NCBI GenBank assembly: GCA_015062305.1
Contig: SUUX01000011.1
Span: 1-64,000, forward strand
Source of the DNA: Alphaproteobacteria bacterium
Lineage (GTDB): Bacteria; Pseudomonadota; Alphaproteobacteria; RF32; CAG-239
DNA: 64,000 nt
Direction: 5' to 3'
In this document: positions 1-8,744 of the stretch, piece by piece
How the letters are laid out: the number at the start of each line of letters is the position of its first letter
Numbering within the stretch: position 1 is the first letter of the stretch
The notes under the pieces: generated by a model
What the model saw: the letters and a program-made list of their open reading frames with translations, nothing else
The model's database searches: none
Told to the model about the DNA's origin: nothing
Position numbers and translations under genes: made by a program

Positions 1-2
1 CA

Positions 3-926
3 TATATGGCATTGCCGTCTATCGGTTTGGAACAAATAAAAGATTTAAGCCGTATTGTTGCCGACAAAGTATCATCCAGCAAAATAAAATGCAAAAGATG
101 TGGTATTGCCGAACATGTATACAATGGTCGTCCACTGCAAAATGCATGGATAGATATGGGTCAACGCAAATCTGAGATAGAAGCACCGGTAGAAGTTGAT
201 GCCAAACTCAATACGGTAGATATGGGCTTTGATGTTCAATCAGATTTGCACAATCGCTTGGGAGTATTTGCCTCCTATCGTCAAGGTGAATATGAACTCT
301 CCGGCAAGGGTCGCAAATATTATGCAGAGAAAGGCTCTGAGTTTGAAATAGATAGCTGGATGTTGGGAGTATATCACCGATATGACCAAGGTCGTATATG
401 GACGATGAGCAGTATTTATGGCGGCATTCAAGATGTAGAACTCACCACAGATACCGGTGTCGAATCAGATAGCAAGGGCATGGGCTTTGGCGCCAGTGTA
501 GAAGCCGGAGTTGTATTTGAACCACGCAAACGTTTTACAATAGAGCCTAGTGTCAGATTGGCTTATAGCTTGCTGAAATATGATGACATGAAAGACGATT
601 ATGGCAAACGAGCCAAGTTTGATGATATTAACAATCTTGAGGCAGAGGTTGGTGTGAAGTTTGAGCGTACATGGCTTTATGGCAAATTGAATATGGCCAA
701 ACTATACATTAAGCCGAGTATTATTCAAAACATGGGCAAAGGAGATGTTTGTATCAAAGGTTTGCCGGATGTAGATGGTGTCAAAAACCAGACCTTGCTT
801 AGGGGCGAAGTTGGTGCCAGTGTGAGCATGGGCAACGGCTGGAACGGATTTGGGTTTGTTGGGCATAGCCATGGAAGTCACTACTCCGCAACAGACTTCA
901 ACCTCGGCCTTGGATATAGTTGGTAG
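3..926 (+). CDS. Autotransporter outer-membrane beta-barrel domain (5' partial)
   Basis: The reading frame is open to the left edge of the window, so this is the C-terminal part of a longer protein; the first ATG at 6 is probably internal. From about residue 60 the sequence alternates polar and hydrophobic residues with many glycines and aromatics, as in beta-strands. It ends in an aromatic residue after the pattern LGLGYSW, the usual C-terminal signal for barrel insertion by BamA. This matches the translocator domain of type V autotransporters, which anchors a secreted passenger in the outer membrane. The passenger is not visible. A plain outer-membrane porin-like barrel is the alternative, but the roughly 250-residue size of the barrel part fits an autotransporter better. 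Confidence 0.72.
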   Translation, partial: YMALPSIGLEQIKDLSRIVADKVSSSKIKCKRCGIAEHVYNGRPLQNAWIDMGQRKSEIEAPVEVDAKLNTVDMGFDVQSDLHNRLGVFASYRQGEYELSGKGRKYYAEKGSEFEIDSWMLGVYHRYDQGRIWTMSSIYGGIQDVELTTDTGVESDSKGMGFGASVEAGVVFEPRKRFTIEPSVRLAYSLLKYDDMKDDYGKRAKFDDINNLEAEVGVKFERTWLYGKLNMAKLYIKPSIIQNMGKGDVCIKGLPDVDGVKNQTLLRGEVGASVSMGNGWNGFGFVGHSHGSHYSATDFNLGLGYSW

Positions 927-1240
927 TTCGATTCCTTTCTCTGAAAAATATTTTCGATTCGCTTTCGTATCATAAAAAACGAATCACCTGATTCGTTAAC
1001 CTTTGTGAAAATGGGCAAATATGTTGCTTAAAAGCCCAAAAAAATAGACATATTTTCAGCAAATAAAAGTTGTTAAGATATTTATCCACGGGGCTAAATT
1101 TTTTTTATGCTTGTTTTATAATAGGATAGAGAAGAATCATCATTTTGTTAACTAAAATTTGATTGAGCTACATAGTTAAATTTAGCAATATATCCATAGG
1201 TAAAAAACAGCCAAGATTATTCTTCATTTAAAAGTTGTGT

Positions 1241-1256
1241 ATACAATATATGGGTG
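1241..1256 (+). promoter_or_regulatory. NrdR box 1 upstream of nrdD
   Basis: The 16-mer ATACAATATATGGGTG agrees well with the NrdR-box consensus (acaCwAtATaTwGtgt). NrdR is the ATP-cone repressor of ribonucleotide reductase operons. The partner box starts exactly 31 bp downstream, about three helical turns, which is the usual pairing distance. Its place about 100 bases before an nrdD start supports the call. Confidence 0.8.
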
Positions 1257-1271
1257 CTTTACTTTTTTTTA

Positions 1272-1287
1272 ACACAATATATGGTAT
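1272..1287 (+). promoter_or_regulatory. NrdR box 2 upstream of nrdD
   Basis: The 16-mer ACACAATATATGGTAT is close to the NrdR consensus and shares its core with box 1. The two boxes lie on the same face of the helix. Together they predict dNTP-dependent repression of the downstream nrdD operon. An nrdR gene is not in the window. Confidence 0.82.
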
Positions 1288-1348
1288 ACATTGTGTCAGA
1301 GATGACAAAACGGTAAAACATAAATAAAAATAAGGATTTAGCTCAAAA

Positions 1349-3406
1349 ATGTCTAACAATAGCTTCGAAATGCCCCAAGTTGCAAATGAAAAAATTAATA
1401 TTGAGAGCGTCACCAAAAGAGACGGCACTCTTGCTCCTTTTGATAGTTCAAAAATTTATAATGCCATCAACAAAGCCGGTTCTTCTACCGGGGAATTTGG
1501 CGAACAAGAAAGTTGGTTGCTCACCGCTCAGGTTCTAAAGGTTCTCAAACACAAATTTTCCGATTCTTTGCCGACTATTGAGCATATTCAAGATATTGTT
1601 GAGCAGGTTCTAATTTCTGCAAACTATTTTGCTACAGCTAAAGCCTATATTTTGTATCGTGATCAACGTTCTCGTTCTCGTAATGATCAAAGAGTTATGG
1701 TAGATGTTGAAAGTTCGGTAAATGAATATCTACAAAAATTAGACTGGCGTATTAATGAAAACGCCAACCAAGGATACTCTAACGGTGGTTTGATTCTCAA
1801 TGTGTCTGGTAAGGTTACGGCAAACTACTGGTTGAGTCATGTATATCCGGCCAATGTTGGAGAAGCACATCGTTGTGGTGATATTCATATTCATGATTTG
1901 AGTATGTTGGCAGCTTATTGCGCCGGTTGGTCTCTCAAAAACTTGTTGCACGAGGGCTTTAACGGTGTTCCCGGCAAGGCAGAAGCTGGTCCAGCAAAGC
2001 ACTTGTCTGCTGCAGTAGGTCAGATGGTAAACTTTATGGGCACTTTGCAAAACGAATGGGCTGGCGCTCAAGCATTTTCTTCTGTCGATACTTATTTGGC
2101 TCCTTATGTGCGCAAAGACAAGATGGACTACAAGCATGTGTATCAATGTATGCAAGAGCTGGTCTATAATCTGAATGTTCCGTCTCGTTGGGGGTCTCAA
2201 ACACCATTCACAAACTTTACATTCGATTGGGTATGCCCAGAAGATTTGCGTGATACTCACCCGATTATTGCTGGAGTTGAGCAAGAATTTACTTATGGTG
2301 ACTTGCATGAAGAAATGCACATGATCAACAAGGCATATATTGAAGTGATGATGAAGGGCGATATCAAAGGCCGTCCGTTTACATTCCCAATCCCAACCTA
2401 CAACATGACACCCGACTTCCCGTGGGAAGATGAAAATACCGAATTGTTGTTTGAAATGACTGCTAAATATGGATTGCCATATTTCCAAAACTTCATCAAC
2501 TCTGTTCTCAAACCAGGACAAATTCGTTCCATGTGTTGTCGTTTGCAACTCGATTTGAGAGAGTTGTTGGCCAGAGGTAACGGTTTGTTTGGCTCCGCAG
2601 AACAAACAGGTTCTATTGGTGTTGTAACCATCAACTGCGCTCGTTTGGGTTATTTGTTCAAAGGAGATGAGCATGCTCTGTTTACTCGTTTGGATGAACT
2701 CATCGAAATTGCCAAAGTGTCTTTGGAAATCAAACGCAAAGTTATTCAACGCCTAATAGATAATGGTCTATTCCCATTCACAAAACGTTATTTGGGCACA
2801 TTGCGCAACCACTTCTCTACCATCGGTGTAAATGGTGTTCACGAGATGATTCGCAACTTTACCAATGATGAACACGGAATTTCAGATGAATGGGGTCAAG
2901 CATTTGCAATCAAATTCTTAGATTATATTCGTGATAAACTGGTCAAAATCCAAGAAGAAACCGGACACATGTATAATCTGGAAGCCACTCCGGCCGAAGG
3001 TGCCGCCACCAGATTTGCTCGTGAAGACAAAAAACGCTATGCAGATATTATCCAAGCTGGCACCAAGGAAAATCCGGTATATTCAAACTCATCTCAATTG
3101 CCTTTTGGCTTTACCGATGACCCGTTTGAAGCTCTTGAACTACAATCTACTCTGCAAACCAAATATACTGGTGGTACTGTTCTTCACCTCTATATGGGAC
3201 AGAGAATATCCTCAGCGAAAGTTTGTCGTGACATTGTAAAACGTGTTTTGACCAACTATCGTCTGCCGTACATTACCATTACTCCGACTTTCTCCATCTG
3301 TCCTAAGCATGGATACATTTCCGGAGAACACAAATATTGCCCGATCTGCGATGAGGAGTTGAAGGCACAAAAAAGAGCCGCAGCATCTAGAACAAATGTT
3401 GCATAG
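1349..3406 (+). CDS. nrdD: Anaerobic ribonucleoside-triphosphate reductase, large part (no glycyl-radical domain)
   Basis: Class III ribonucleotide reductase, which makes dNTPs from NTPs without oxygen. Residues about 14-105 form an ATP-cone allosteric domain (KRDGTLAPFDSSKIYNAI). The barrel follows with family motifs such as HIHDLS and NVPSRWG. Near the C-terminus is a zinc-knuckle pattern, CPKH...CPIC (C651, H654, C664, C667). The protein stops at residue 685, just after the knuckle, where the family normally continues into the RVxGY glycyl-radical loop. That loop is encoded by the next gene in another frame. An AGGA ribosome site precedes the ATG. It is the first gene of an operon with the small radical-domain gene and nrdG, under tandem NrdR boxes. 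Confidence 0.93.
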   Translation: MSNNSFEMPQVANEKINIESVTKRDGTLAPFDSSKIYNAINKAGSSTGEFGEQESWLLTAQVLKVLKHKFSDSLPTIEHIQDIVEQVLISANYFATAKAYILYRDQRSRSRNDQRVMVDVESSVNEYLQKLDWRINENANQGYSNGGLILNVSGKVTANYWLSHVYPANVGEAHRCGDIHIHDLSMLAAYCAGWSLKNLLHEGFNGVPGKAEAGPAKHLSAAVGQMVNFMGTLQNEWAGAQAFSSVDTYLAPYVRKDKMDYKHVYQCMQELVYNLNVPSRWGSQTPFTNFTFDWVCPEDLRDTHPIIAGVEQEFTYGDLHEEMHMINKAYIEVMMKGDIKGRPFTFPIPTYNMTPDFPWEDENTELLFEMTAKYGLPYFQNFINSVLKPGQIRSMCCRLQLDLRELLARGNGLFGSAEQTGSIGVVTINCARLGYLFKGDEHALFTRLDELIEIAKVSLEIKRKVIQRLIDNGLFPFTKRYLGTLRNHFSTIGVNGVHEMIRNFTNDEHGISDEWGQAFAIKFLDYIRDKLVKIQEETGHMYNLEATPAEGAATRFAREDKKRYADIIQAGTKENPVYSNSSQLPFGFTDDPFEALELQSTLQTKYTGGTVLHLYMGQRISSAKVCRDIVKRVLTNYRLPYITITPTFSICPKHGYISGEHKYCPICDEELKAQKRAAASRTNVA

Positions 3407-3437
3407 AGTAATTTTTATATAACTGGAGAAACTTAGA

Positions 3438-3644
3438 ATGAATACTGTTAACTTTGAAGATATCAAATTGAACGATGAAGAGAGACAGCCTTGCGAAGTA
3501 TGGACCAGAGTAATGGGATATTTTCGTCCGGTGTCAGAATTTAATGTGGGCAAAAAATCTGAGTTCTATTCTCGTGTATGCTTCTCTGAGAGCAAGGCAA
3601 TTCGTGGTTGCGCATGCGATGCAATGGATATTGCGGCAGAATAA
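3438..3644 (+). CDS. Detached glycyl-radical domain of class III ribonucleotide reductase
   Basis: A 68-residue protein with its own GGAGA ribosome site, 31 bases after the nrdD stop and in a different frame. Residues 19-50 read as the C-terminal radical loop of NrdD: WTRVMGYFRPV, then the conserved NVGKKSEF and a following R/F pattern. G27 in RVMGY is the expected glycyl-radical site. The first 18 residues and the last 18, which hold two cysteines, are extra. By inference it docks on the 685-residue NrdD and is activated by NrdG, much as the stand-alone radical protein GrcA/YfiD serves pyruvate formate-lyase. A sequencing frameshift is unlikely because there is a stop, a gap, a ribosome site and a start between the parts. 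Confidence 0.85.
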   Translation: MNTVNFEDIKLNDEERQPCEVWTRVMGYFRPVSEFNVGKKSEFYSRVCFSESKAIRGCACDAMDIAAE

Positions 3645-3662
3645 AATAGGCCTGCTATTATA

Positions 3663-4361
3663 ATGAGTGAAATATTGGTTGGCGGTGTTGAAACTTTCAG
3701 CACCGTCGATTTTCCGGGAAAATTGGCTGCAGTTGTGTTTATGCAAGGGTGTCCTTGGCGTTGCCCTTTTTGCTATAATGCAATTATCCAAAAGATTGGA
3801 CAGCAGACCAATTTTTTATGGCCCAAATTTATAGAATTTCTAAAAACCCGTATCGGCAAATTAGATGCTGTTGTTTTTAGTGGTGGCGAACCATTGGTTC
3901 AAGATTCTCTAGCTGACGCAATTGTCGAGGTAAAAAAACTTGGCTATGAAATTGGTTTGCATACAGGAGGATATCGTCCCGAACATTTGCTAAAGGTGTT
4001 ACCTTTGGTAGATTGGGTCGGATTAGATATCAAATCTCCGCTAGAGACAGAACGCTATCAACAAATTACCAAAACAAATCATCTGAAACAAGTGCGTCAG
4101 AGTTTGGATTTGCTTTTATCCAGCGGCAAAGACTTTGAGTGTCGCACCACTTGTGACCCCAGATACTTAACTATTGAAGACATCTGCCAAATTGGCGATA
4201 CACTCAGTCGACTTGGGGTGAAAAAATATTTTTTGCAAAAATATCGTCCTGTTCCATCAGATGTTCATACAACAGATTCTGATTGTGAAAATCTTATATC
4301 TTCTGCACAAATAATCCAAAACCTAAAACCCAAGTTTGCTGAGTTTGACATCCGTAAATAG
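3663..4361 (+). CDS. nrdG: Anaerobic ribonucleotide reductase activating enzyme (radical SAM)
   Basis: A 232-residue radical-SAM activase of the NrdG/PFL-activase type. The 4Fe-4S motif CX3CX2C is at C30, C34 and C37 (GCPWRCPFCYN), followed by the SAM-contact GGEP (FSGGEPL). It would abstract hydrogen from the glycine in the neighbouring small glycyl-radical protein. It starts 18 bases after that gene and closes the operon. At 232 residues it is longer than the ~155-residue E. coli NrdG and resembles the longer bacterial NrdG subtype. A 7-cyano-7-deazaguanine-type or PFL activase is the alternative by family, but context decides. Confidence 0.92.
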   Translation: MSEILVGGVETFSTVDFPGKLAAVVFMQGCPWRCPFCYNAIIQKIGQQTNFLWPKFIEFLKTRIGKLDAVVFSGGEPLVQDSLADAIVEVKKLGYEIGLHTGGYRPEHLLKVLPLVDWVGLDIKSPLETERYQQITKTNHLKQVRQSLDLLLSSGKDFECRTTCDPRYLTIEDICQIGDTLSRLGVKKYFLQKYRPVPSDVHTTDSDCENLISSAQIIQNLKPKFAEFDIRK

Positions 4362-4372
4362 GTTAAGTGTTT

Positions 4373-6889
4373 TTATCGTGAAGTCCCCTTGTTTATTGCT
4401 GATGTAAAAGATCTATTCACTTGCATTGTAAATGCTCGTTTTACATGTGCTTCGTTTCCATGGGTGCTTATGGTCTTCTGATATTGTTCAGCAACTCTCG
4501 CCATAGCGTTTATAAAGCGTCTGTCAGTTCTTTTTATTTTGCCTTCTTTTTCTGCTTTTCTTAGCGTGTTGGTTTGACTAAGGAGCTTCATTTGTTCTCT
4601 AGATAGTTTTTTTTCTGCTACAAAATTTTTAAATTCTTCCTCTGTCATATACCCCCTAGACGGCTTGCCTTCTTTTCCATTAGATGTCTGTTCCATATAA
4701 TCAGCCAAGGCTTGTAATCCGTCAACAGTTACAAGTTTATTTTCTTGTTTTGGTTGAGAAGAAGTAGTTTGTTTTTCTTCTTGTTTAGGCTGTTGACCGT
4801 CATTTTTTTCTTGCTGATTATTTGATGTAGATGAGTTACCCTGAGACGTTGAGGTATTGTCTTCGGCCGTGTATTCATCTGAACTCAGATCCATGCTGTT
4901 TATGTGTTTAACCATTTCGGCATTGTCCATTGTTCTTTCTTTATCCGCCAGATTATTAATTTTATCTTCAAATATATTGTCCGATTTTTGTTCTGTATTT
5001 GCAGCTTGTTGTGGCTCTTCATTAAGCACGGCAGTCTGCTTAGTTTGTTCTTCCAAAGACTTAGCTAATTCTGCCTTTTTTTCTTCTAGGTTTGAGATTT
5101 TCATGCCACATTCTTCAGCAGCTACAATAGCTTTTGCCAAAAATTCTGCACTTTTGATCGTTCCCAGCTCAAAAGTTTCATGCCCTTCACTTTTCATCGC
5201 TTGCATTACAATTCGAAGCTCATCTGTAGTGGGAAGACTTTCTTTTCCATCTTTGTCAGTTGCCATAACATTATAAGTGTTTTTATCAGGTCTCTCGATA
5301 GACACACTATGGCCATCTTCTTTACTTGTAAAACATTGAAGTTGTTTGCCATGTTTATCCGCATTTTCGGATTCTACTATAGAGTAATTTTCAGTTTCAA
5401 CAAAGAAGCTTGTCAAATCTAATAAATTCTCTTCTTCTGCATGATTAGATATTGCTCCAGTCGAGCCATCATTAATAACCGGAAAAGTTGATGATACTTC
5501 GTTTGGAGCTTGCTGTTGCTCAGGTTGTGCTTGCTGTTGCTGAACTTGTGCTTGTTGTTCTACAGAGGGTTGCGAACTGCCTGTGCTATTATCGTTAATT
5601 TGTTCTTCCTCTTTCGCATCATTTTTTTCTCCAGAAGCAGCGTGGGATGATATAATTCCTTTTTCATCTCCCAACGTCTTAGATATAGTTTGTAATATTT
5701 CTTCGTTTCCTTTTCCGTCATAGATAAGCTTTCTTAAGTATTTAAGTCTTTCTTCATCATTCTCAAATTTTTGATGTTTATGCTCTCTAACAATATTTTC
5801 CATATTTTTACGAGTTTCTTCGGAAGATGTTTTTTGCAAAAGGGAATATAATATTTTTCCATCAGCAGTGCTGTAATCCAAGAAGTCTGTCTTCTCTTCA
5901 ATTAAGTCAAATCTCTTTACAATCTTGTCTTTCAGTGGTTGTGCTTTGGATTCATATTTCGTGCTTATTTTTTCTACAGCCGCATTGTAGTCCAAAACTT
6001 TCTGCTCGCTTGCAACAGTTGCGTACCCCAGCAATCTTTGTTTTAATGCAAGTTGTCTTCGCCAGTTGCTTGCTTCTTGTTTTGAGCCACCATTACTTAG
6101 TTGTGTTTGTAATTTTGTAATTTCTTTTTCTAATTTTTTAATATCTTCGTTAAGCTTATTTTGAGGCGTTTTTTTGTATCTGCGTTTTTCAGACTGTTCT
6201 TTTATTTTCATTTCTGCAGTCAGCAAAACTCTAGATCCCCAATACTTTATCGGCCTCCATTTAGAGTTGTTGTTAAGTTTGTTTTCTGCTTTTTTTATCC
6301 AACCATCTAATTTTTCCGGTTTTATCAAAGGTCCTATTCCTTTGATCCAAATATGAATCTTCTGTTTAGCCCAAAGATAGCTCCCTCTCGGTCCCCACTT
6401 AAAAAACAAGTTGTTTCTTTGAATATCTAATGCTTCAGAATAAGATGCTTCTCCTAAAAATTTTTCATTTGCTTTTGCTATCTCAGCTTGTTCTGCAAGC
6501 GTAACTCTGTTTAATTTTCTGGCAGCACTTTTGATGGATACTTTTCTTCGCCAACGATTAATTCTCAACATAGGCCTTATCTTGCCATGACTAATAAAAG
6601 CTCTTTCTTGGCTAAATTGTGATTTCATTTTTGCCAATTCTTCAGCCATTTCCTTCAAAGAGTCATCTGTTAGTTCTATATCTATTTCACCTTTTGCAAC
6701 TTGGTCAATGAATAAAGCTATTTCTTTTTGTTCCCATTTTTCAAAAACTTTATCTTCAGGTTTCTCTTTTTTAGAAACATCAGCGGCGAATTTCTGAGCA
6801 AGTTCAGTTCTTATCGCATTTCGTTTTTCTTTAGGTTGCTTGTTGAATTCTTTTAGCAGATTAGTCATGCTAACATTTTGTTCGCTCAT
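4373..6889 (-). CDS. Large hydrophilic coiled-coil protein of unknown function
   Basis: An 838-residue cytoplasmic-looking protein with no signal peptide or membrane segment. Residues about 1-370 are highly charged and likely helical or coiled-coil. Residues about 430-470 are a low-complexity linker very rich in Q. Residues about 490-600 form a compact mixed alpha/beta stretch that recalls, only loosely, the LPD7-like domain of large conjugation-associated proteins. A second Q/S/N/E-rich linker follows, and a basic helical tail (about 750-838) ends in a Thr-Ser-Arg-rich segment. It is convergent with nrdG, 11 bases away. Modular helix-linker-helix design and lack of enzyme motifs would suit a scaffold or a secreted effector, but nothing proves either. 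Confidence 0.6.
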   Translation of the reverse strand: MSEQNVSMTNLLKEFNKQPKEKRNAIRTELAQKFAADVSKKEKPEDKVFEKWEQKEIALFIDQVAKGEIDIELTDDSLKEMAEELAKMKSQFSQERAFISHGKIRPMLRINRWRRKVSIKSAARKLNRVTLAEQAEIAKANEKFLGEASYSEALDIQRNNLFFKWGPRGSYLWAKQKIHIWIKGIGPLIKPEKLDGWIKKAENKLNNNSKWRPIKYWGSRVLLTAEMKIKEQSEKRRYKKTPQNKLNEDIKKLEKEITKLQTQLSNGGSKQEASNWRRQLALKQRLLGYATVASEQKVLDYNAAVEKISTKYESKAQPLKDKIVKRFDLIEEKTDFLDYSTADGKILYSLLQKTSSEETRKNMENIVREHKHQKFENDEERLKYLRKLIYDGKGNEEILQTISKTLGDEKGIISSHAASGEKNDAKEEEQINDNSTGSSQPSVEQQAQVQQQQAQPEQQQAPNEVSSTFPVINDGSTGAISNHAEEENLLDLTSFFVETENYSIVESENADKHGKQLQCFTSKEDGHSVSIERPDKNTYNVMATDKDGKESLPTTDELRIVMQAMKSEGHETFELGTIKSAEFLAKAIVAAEECGMKISNLEEKKAELAKSLEEQTKQTAVLNEEPQQAANTEQKSDNIFEDKINNLADKERTMDNAEMVKHINSMDLSSDEYTAEDNTSTSQGNSSTSNNQQEKNDGQQPKQEEKQTTSSQPKQENKLVTVDGLQALADYMEQTSNGKEGKPSRGYMTEEEFKNFVAEKKLSREQMKLLSQTNTLRKAEKEGKIKRTDRRFINAMARVAEQYQKTISTHGNEAHVKRAFTMQVNRSFTSAINKGTSR

Positions 6890-6996
6890 TGGGATAATCC
6901 TTTGCTATCATACATCTAATGTCTTTATTCTATCATAGATATTGCTAATAATCAATTAATTGTCCTATGAATCTAACTTTGTCATAATTTTGTTAC

Positions 6997-7027
6997 AAAA
7001 AAACCGCTTATTTAGCGGTTTTTTTTG
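6997..7027 (-). terminator. Rho-independent terminator after the flavin reductase gene
   Basis: An 8-bp A/C/G-rich stem (AACCGCT...AGCGGTT) with a short loop and a run of seven T on the minus strand. The stop codon of the minus-strand gene lies inside the loop side of the hairpin. It would end the yajC-secD-secF-flavin reductase transcript. Confidence 0.8.
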
Positions 7028-7778
7028 TTGAGCGATTTGTCTTTTTCTTCTGCAATTTCTTGCCTTTTTTATTCTGTCCCAGAAAACCTCTGCCTGACGG
7101 AGATTTTTTCCTTTTCTGAGATATTCCTTTTTTTATTTTTGCAGTAGCTTCTTTAATCTGATTTTCTATTTTTAATATTTCCATAAATTTTGATTTACGA
7201 GGTTTTGTTTTGTTTTCTTTTGTCTTATCTACCGAAAAACCAAATCCTCCAAGATCTCTGCCCATTGTATAATAGCGTCCATGTGCAAATACCAACAATC
7301 CGGCCTTTTCCAATGCTAATCGGTTATCTTCTTCCAGATATTTATCATCAATGTTAACATTTACAATCTCTGCCATAAACATATCATGGGTGCCAAAAGA
7401 TTTCTCTTCTATAACCTTGCACTCCAAACTAACAGGGGCTTTTTTTAGCATTGGAGCCTTAACTTTAGAGCAAGGTTCAAGCTCCAATCCCATCTCTTTT
7501 ATTTTATCTGTGTTTTTGCCACTTTTAACGCCGCAAAAATCACAAGCTTTAGCTAATTCGAGAGTGGATATATTTATAACAAATTCTCCGCTCTCTTTAA
7601 TCAGTTTGTGCGAATATCTTGTTGGTCGAACAGATATATAAGTCAATGGTGGCTCAGAGTTAATTATCCCTGTCCACGCAATTGTCAAAACATTGGGTTT
7701 TTCCATATCTCCACACGTTACCATTACCGGGGGTAACGGAAAAAGCATTGTGCCTGGTTTCCAAGATATTTTTGACAT
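7008..7778 (-). CDS. Flavin reductase-like FMN-binding split-barrel protein
   Basis: A 256-residue protein. Residues 1-190 fit the flavin-reductase-like split-barrel family: an N-terminal PxPxVMVTCGD strand, the TIAWTGIINSEPPL stretch at the FMN site, and the SHKLIKESGEFVIN segment. The family binds FMN and reduces flavins or other small substrates in the cytoplasm. From about residue 195 there is an unusual lysine-rich tail, reading as alternating KK and small residues to the end, which may bind nucleic acid or membrane. It lies 10 bases after secF in the same direction and is followed by a terminator, so it is probably the last gene of the sec operon. The substrate cannot be told from the sequence. 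Confidence 0.82.
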   Translation of the reverse strand: MSKISWKPGTMLFPLPPVMVTCGDMEKPNVLTIAWTGIINSEPPLTYISVRPTRYSHKLIKESGEFVINISTLELAKACDFCGVKSGKNTDKIKEMGLELEPCSKVKAPMLKKAPVSLECKVIEEKSFGTHDMFMAEIVNVNIDDKYLEEDNRLALEKAGLLVFAHGRYYTMGRDLGGFGFSVDKTKENKTKPRKSKFMEILKIENQIKEATAKIKKGISQKRKKSPSGRGFLGQNKKGKKLQKKKTNRSTKKTAK

Positions 7779-7788
7779 CTCTTTCGTC

Positions 7789-8733
7789 CTATTCTACATT
7801 ACCGAAGGGGTTCAAAACTTTTTCATCTTGTGAGGCTCTCAAATCAAACAGGTTCAAGAATACTGCTGAAATATATATAGAAGAAAATGTTCCTATAATA
7901 ACACCCCAAAATATGGTGAATGAGAAACTGCGTAAAGTGTCTCCTCCCCAAATCAACAAAGACAAAGAAGCAAACAAAGTTGTCAAACCTGTCAAAATAG
8001 TTCTGGAGAAGATGTCATTAATACTTTTGTTTAGCAAATCATACTGCGACATCTTTTTATATTTGCGTAAGTTTTCTCTGATCCTGTCATAGGTCACAAC
8101 CGTATCGTTAACCGAATAACCGGCCAGTGTTAAGATAGCAGCAATTGTTGTTAAGCTAAAGTCAAATCCAAACAAAGAAAGCAAGCCTATTGTCACCAAT
8201 AAGTCATGCAATAGACCAACCATCGCTCCCAACGCAAATTGCCACTCAAATCTAAACCAAATATATGCCGAAATAGCCAATACAGCGAGTAGTGAAGCGA
8301 TAATACCTGCCTTTTTGAGTTCATCACCAACTTGTGGTCCTACCAACTCAATTCTGCGATATTCAAATTCGTTTCCGAGTTCGGCTTTAATCTGGTTGAC
8401 GGCAGCCATCTGTTGTTTTTCATTCATGTCTTTGGCCTGAGCTCTCAAAACAACCTCATCACCTTTTTCTCCAATGCTCTGCAAGTTTATTTCATCCAAA
8501 TTCACATTAGCAAGTCTTTGTCGCAAGGCTTCAACATCTATTTTGTTTTCACTTTTGAGTTCAATTAAAATACCGCCAGAAAAGTCAATACCGTAATTCA
8601 ACCCTTTAAACATTATGCTCAACACAGATAACAAAACCAAAATTGCCGATAAAGTATATGTAAACTTCCGTGCTTTCATGAAGTTTATAGAAGTATCTCT
8701 AGTAATCCACTTAAATGCATTTATCATAGTCAT
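7789..8733 (-). CDS. secF: Protein translocase subunit SecF
   Basis: A 314-residue inner-membrane protein with six predicted helices. The first helix is followed by the periplasmic GIDFSGGILIEL motif typical of SecF/SecD. The C-terminal half has the family's GFDFSLTTIAAILTLAGYSVNDT-type region (conserved G-YS-ND-VV-DR pattern). With SecD it uses the proton motive force to help pull secreted proteins across after SecYEG. It lies 11 bases downstream of secD and upstream of a flavin reductase gene in the same operon. Confidence 0.97.
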   Translation of the reverse strand: MTMINAFKWITRDTSINFMKARKFTYTLSAILVLLSVLSIMFKGLNYGIDFSGGILIELKSENKIDVEALRQRLANVNLDEINLQSIGEKGDEVVLRAQAKDMNEKQQMAAVNQIKAELGNEFEYRRIELVGPQVGDELKKAGIIASLLAVLAISAYIWFRFEWQFALGAMVGLLHDLLVTIGLLSLFGFDFSLTTIAAILTLAGYSVNDTVVTYDRIRENLRKYKKMSQYDLLNKSINDIFSRTILTGLTTLFASLSLLIWGGDTLRSFSFTIFWGVIIGTFSSIYISAVFLNLFDLRASQDEKVLNPFGNVE

Positions 8734-8744
8734 ATATCCTTTAC

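Larger units (their letters stand above)
927..1348. other. Intergenic region between autotransporter and nrdD
   Basis: This 422-base AT-rich gap has no credible gene. It contains a 9-bp inverted repeat with a 2-nt centre at 978-997. The repeat has an A-run on its left and no T-run on its right, so it is at best a weak terminator for the upstream gene. A TATAAT hexamer lies at 1117-1122 but no convincing -35 element was seen. A DnaA-box-like TTATCCACG lies at 1082-1090, one mismatch from consensus. The nrdD-proximal third carries two NrdR boxes, listed separately. Confidence 0.6.

Noticed and set aside
1082..1090. DnaA-box-like TTATCCACG upstream of nrdD
   Set aside because: One mismatch and no cluster of further boxes or AT-rich unwinding element near it, so no case for a replication origin.
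1739..2749. A 336-codon minus-strand reading frame
   Set aside because: It lies wholly inside nrdD on the opposite strand and has no ribosome site or recognisable family; it is a shadow of codon bias in nrdD.
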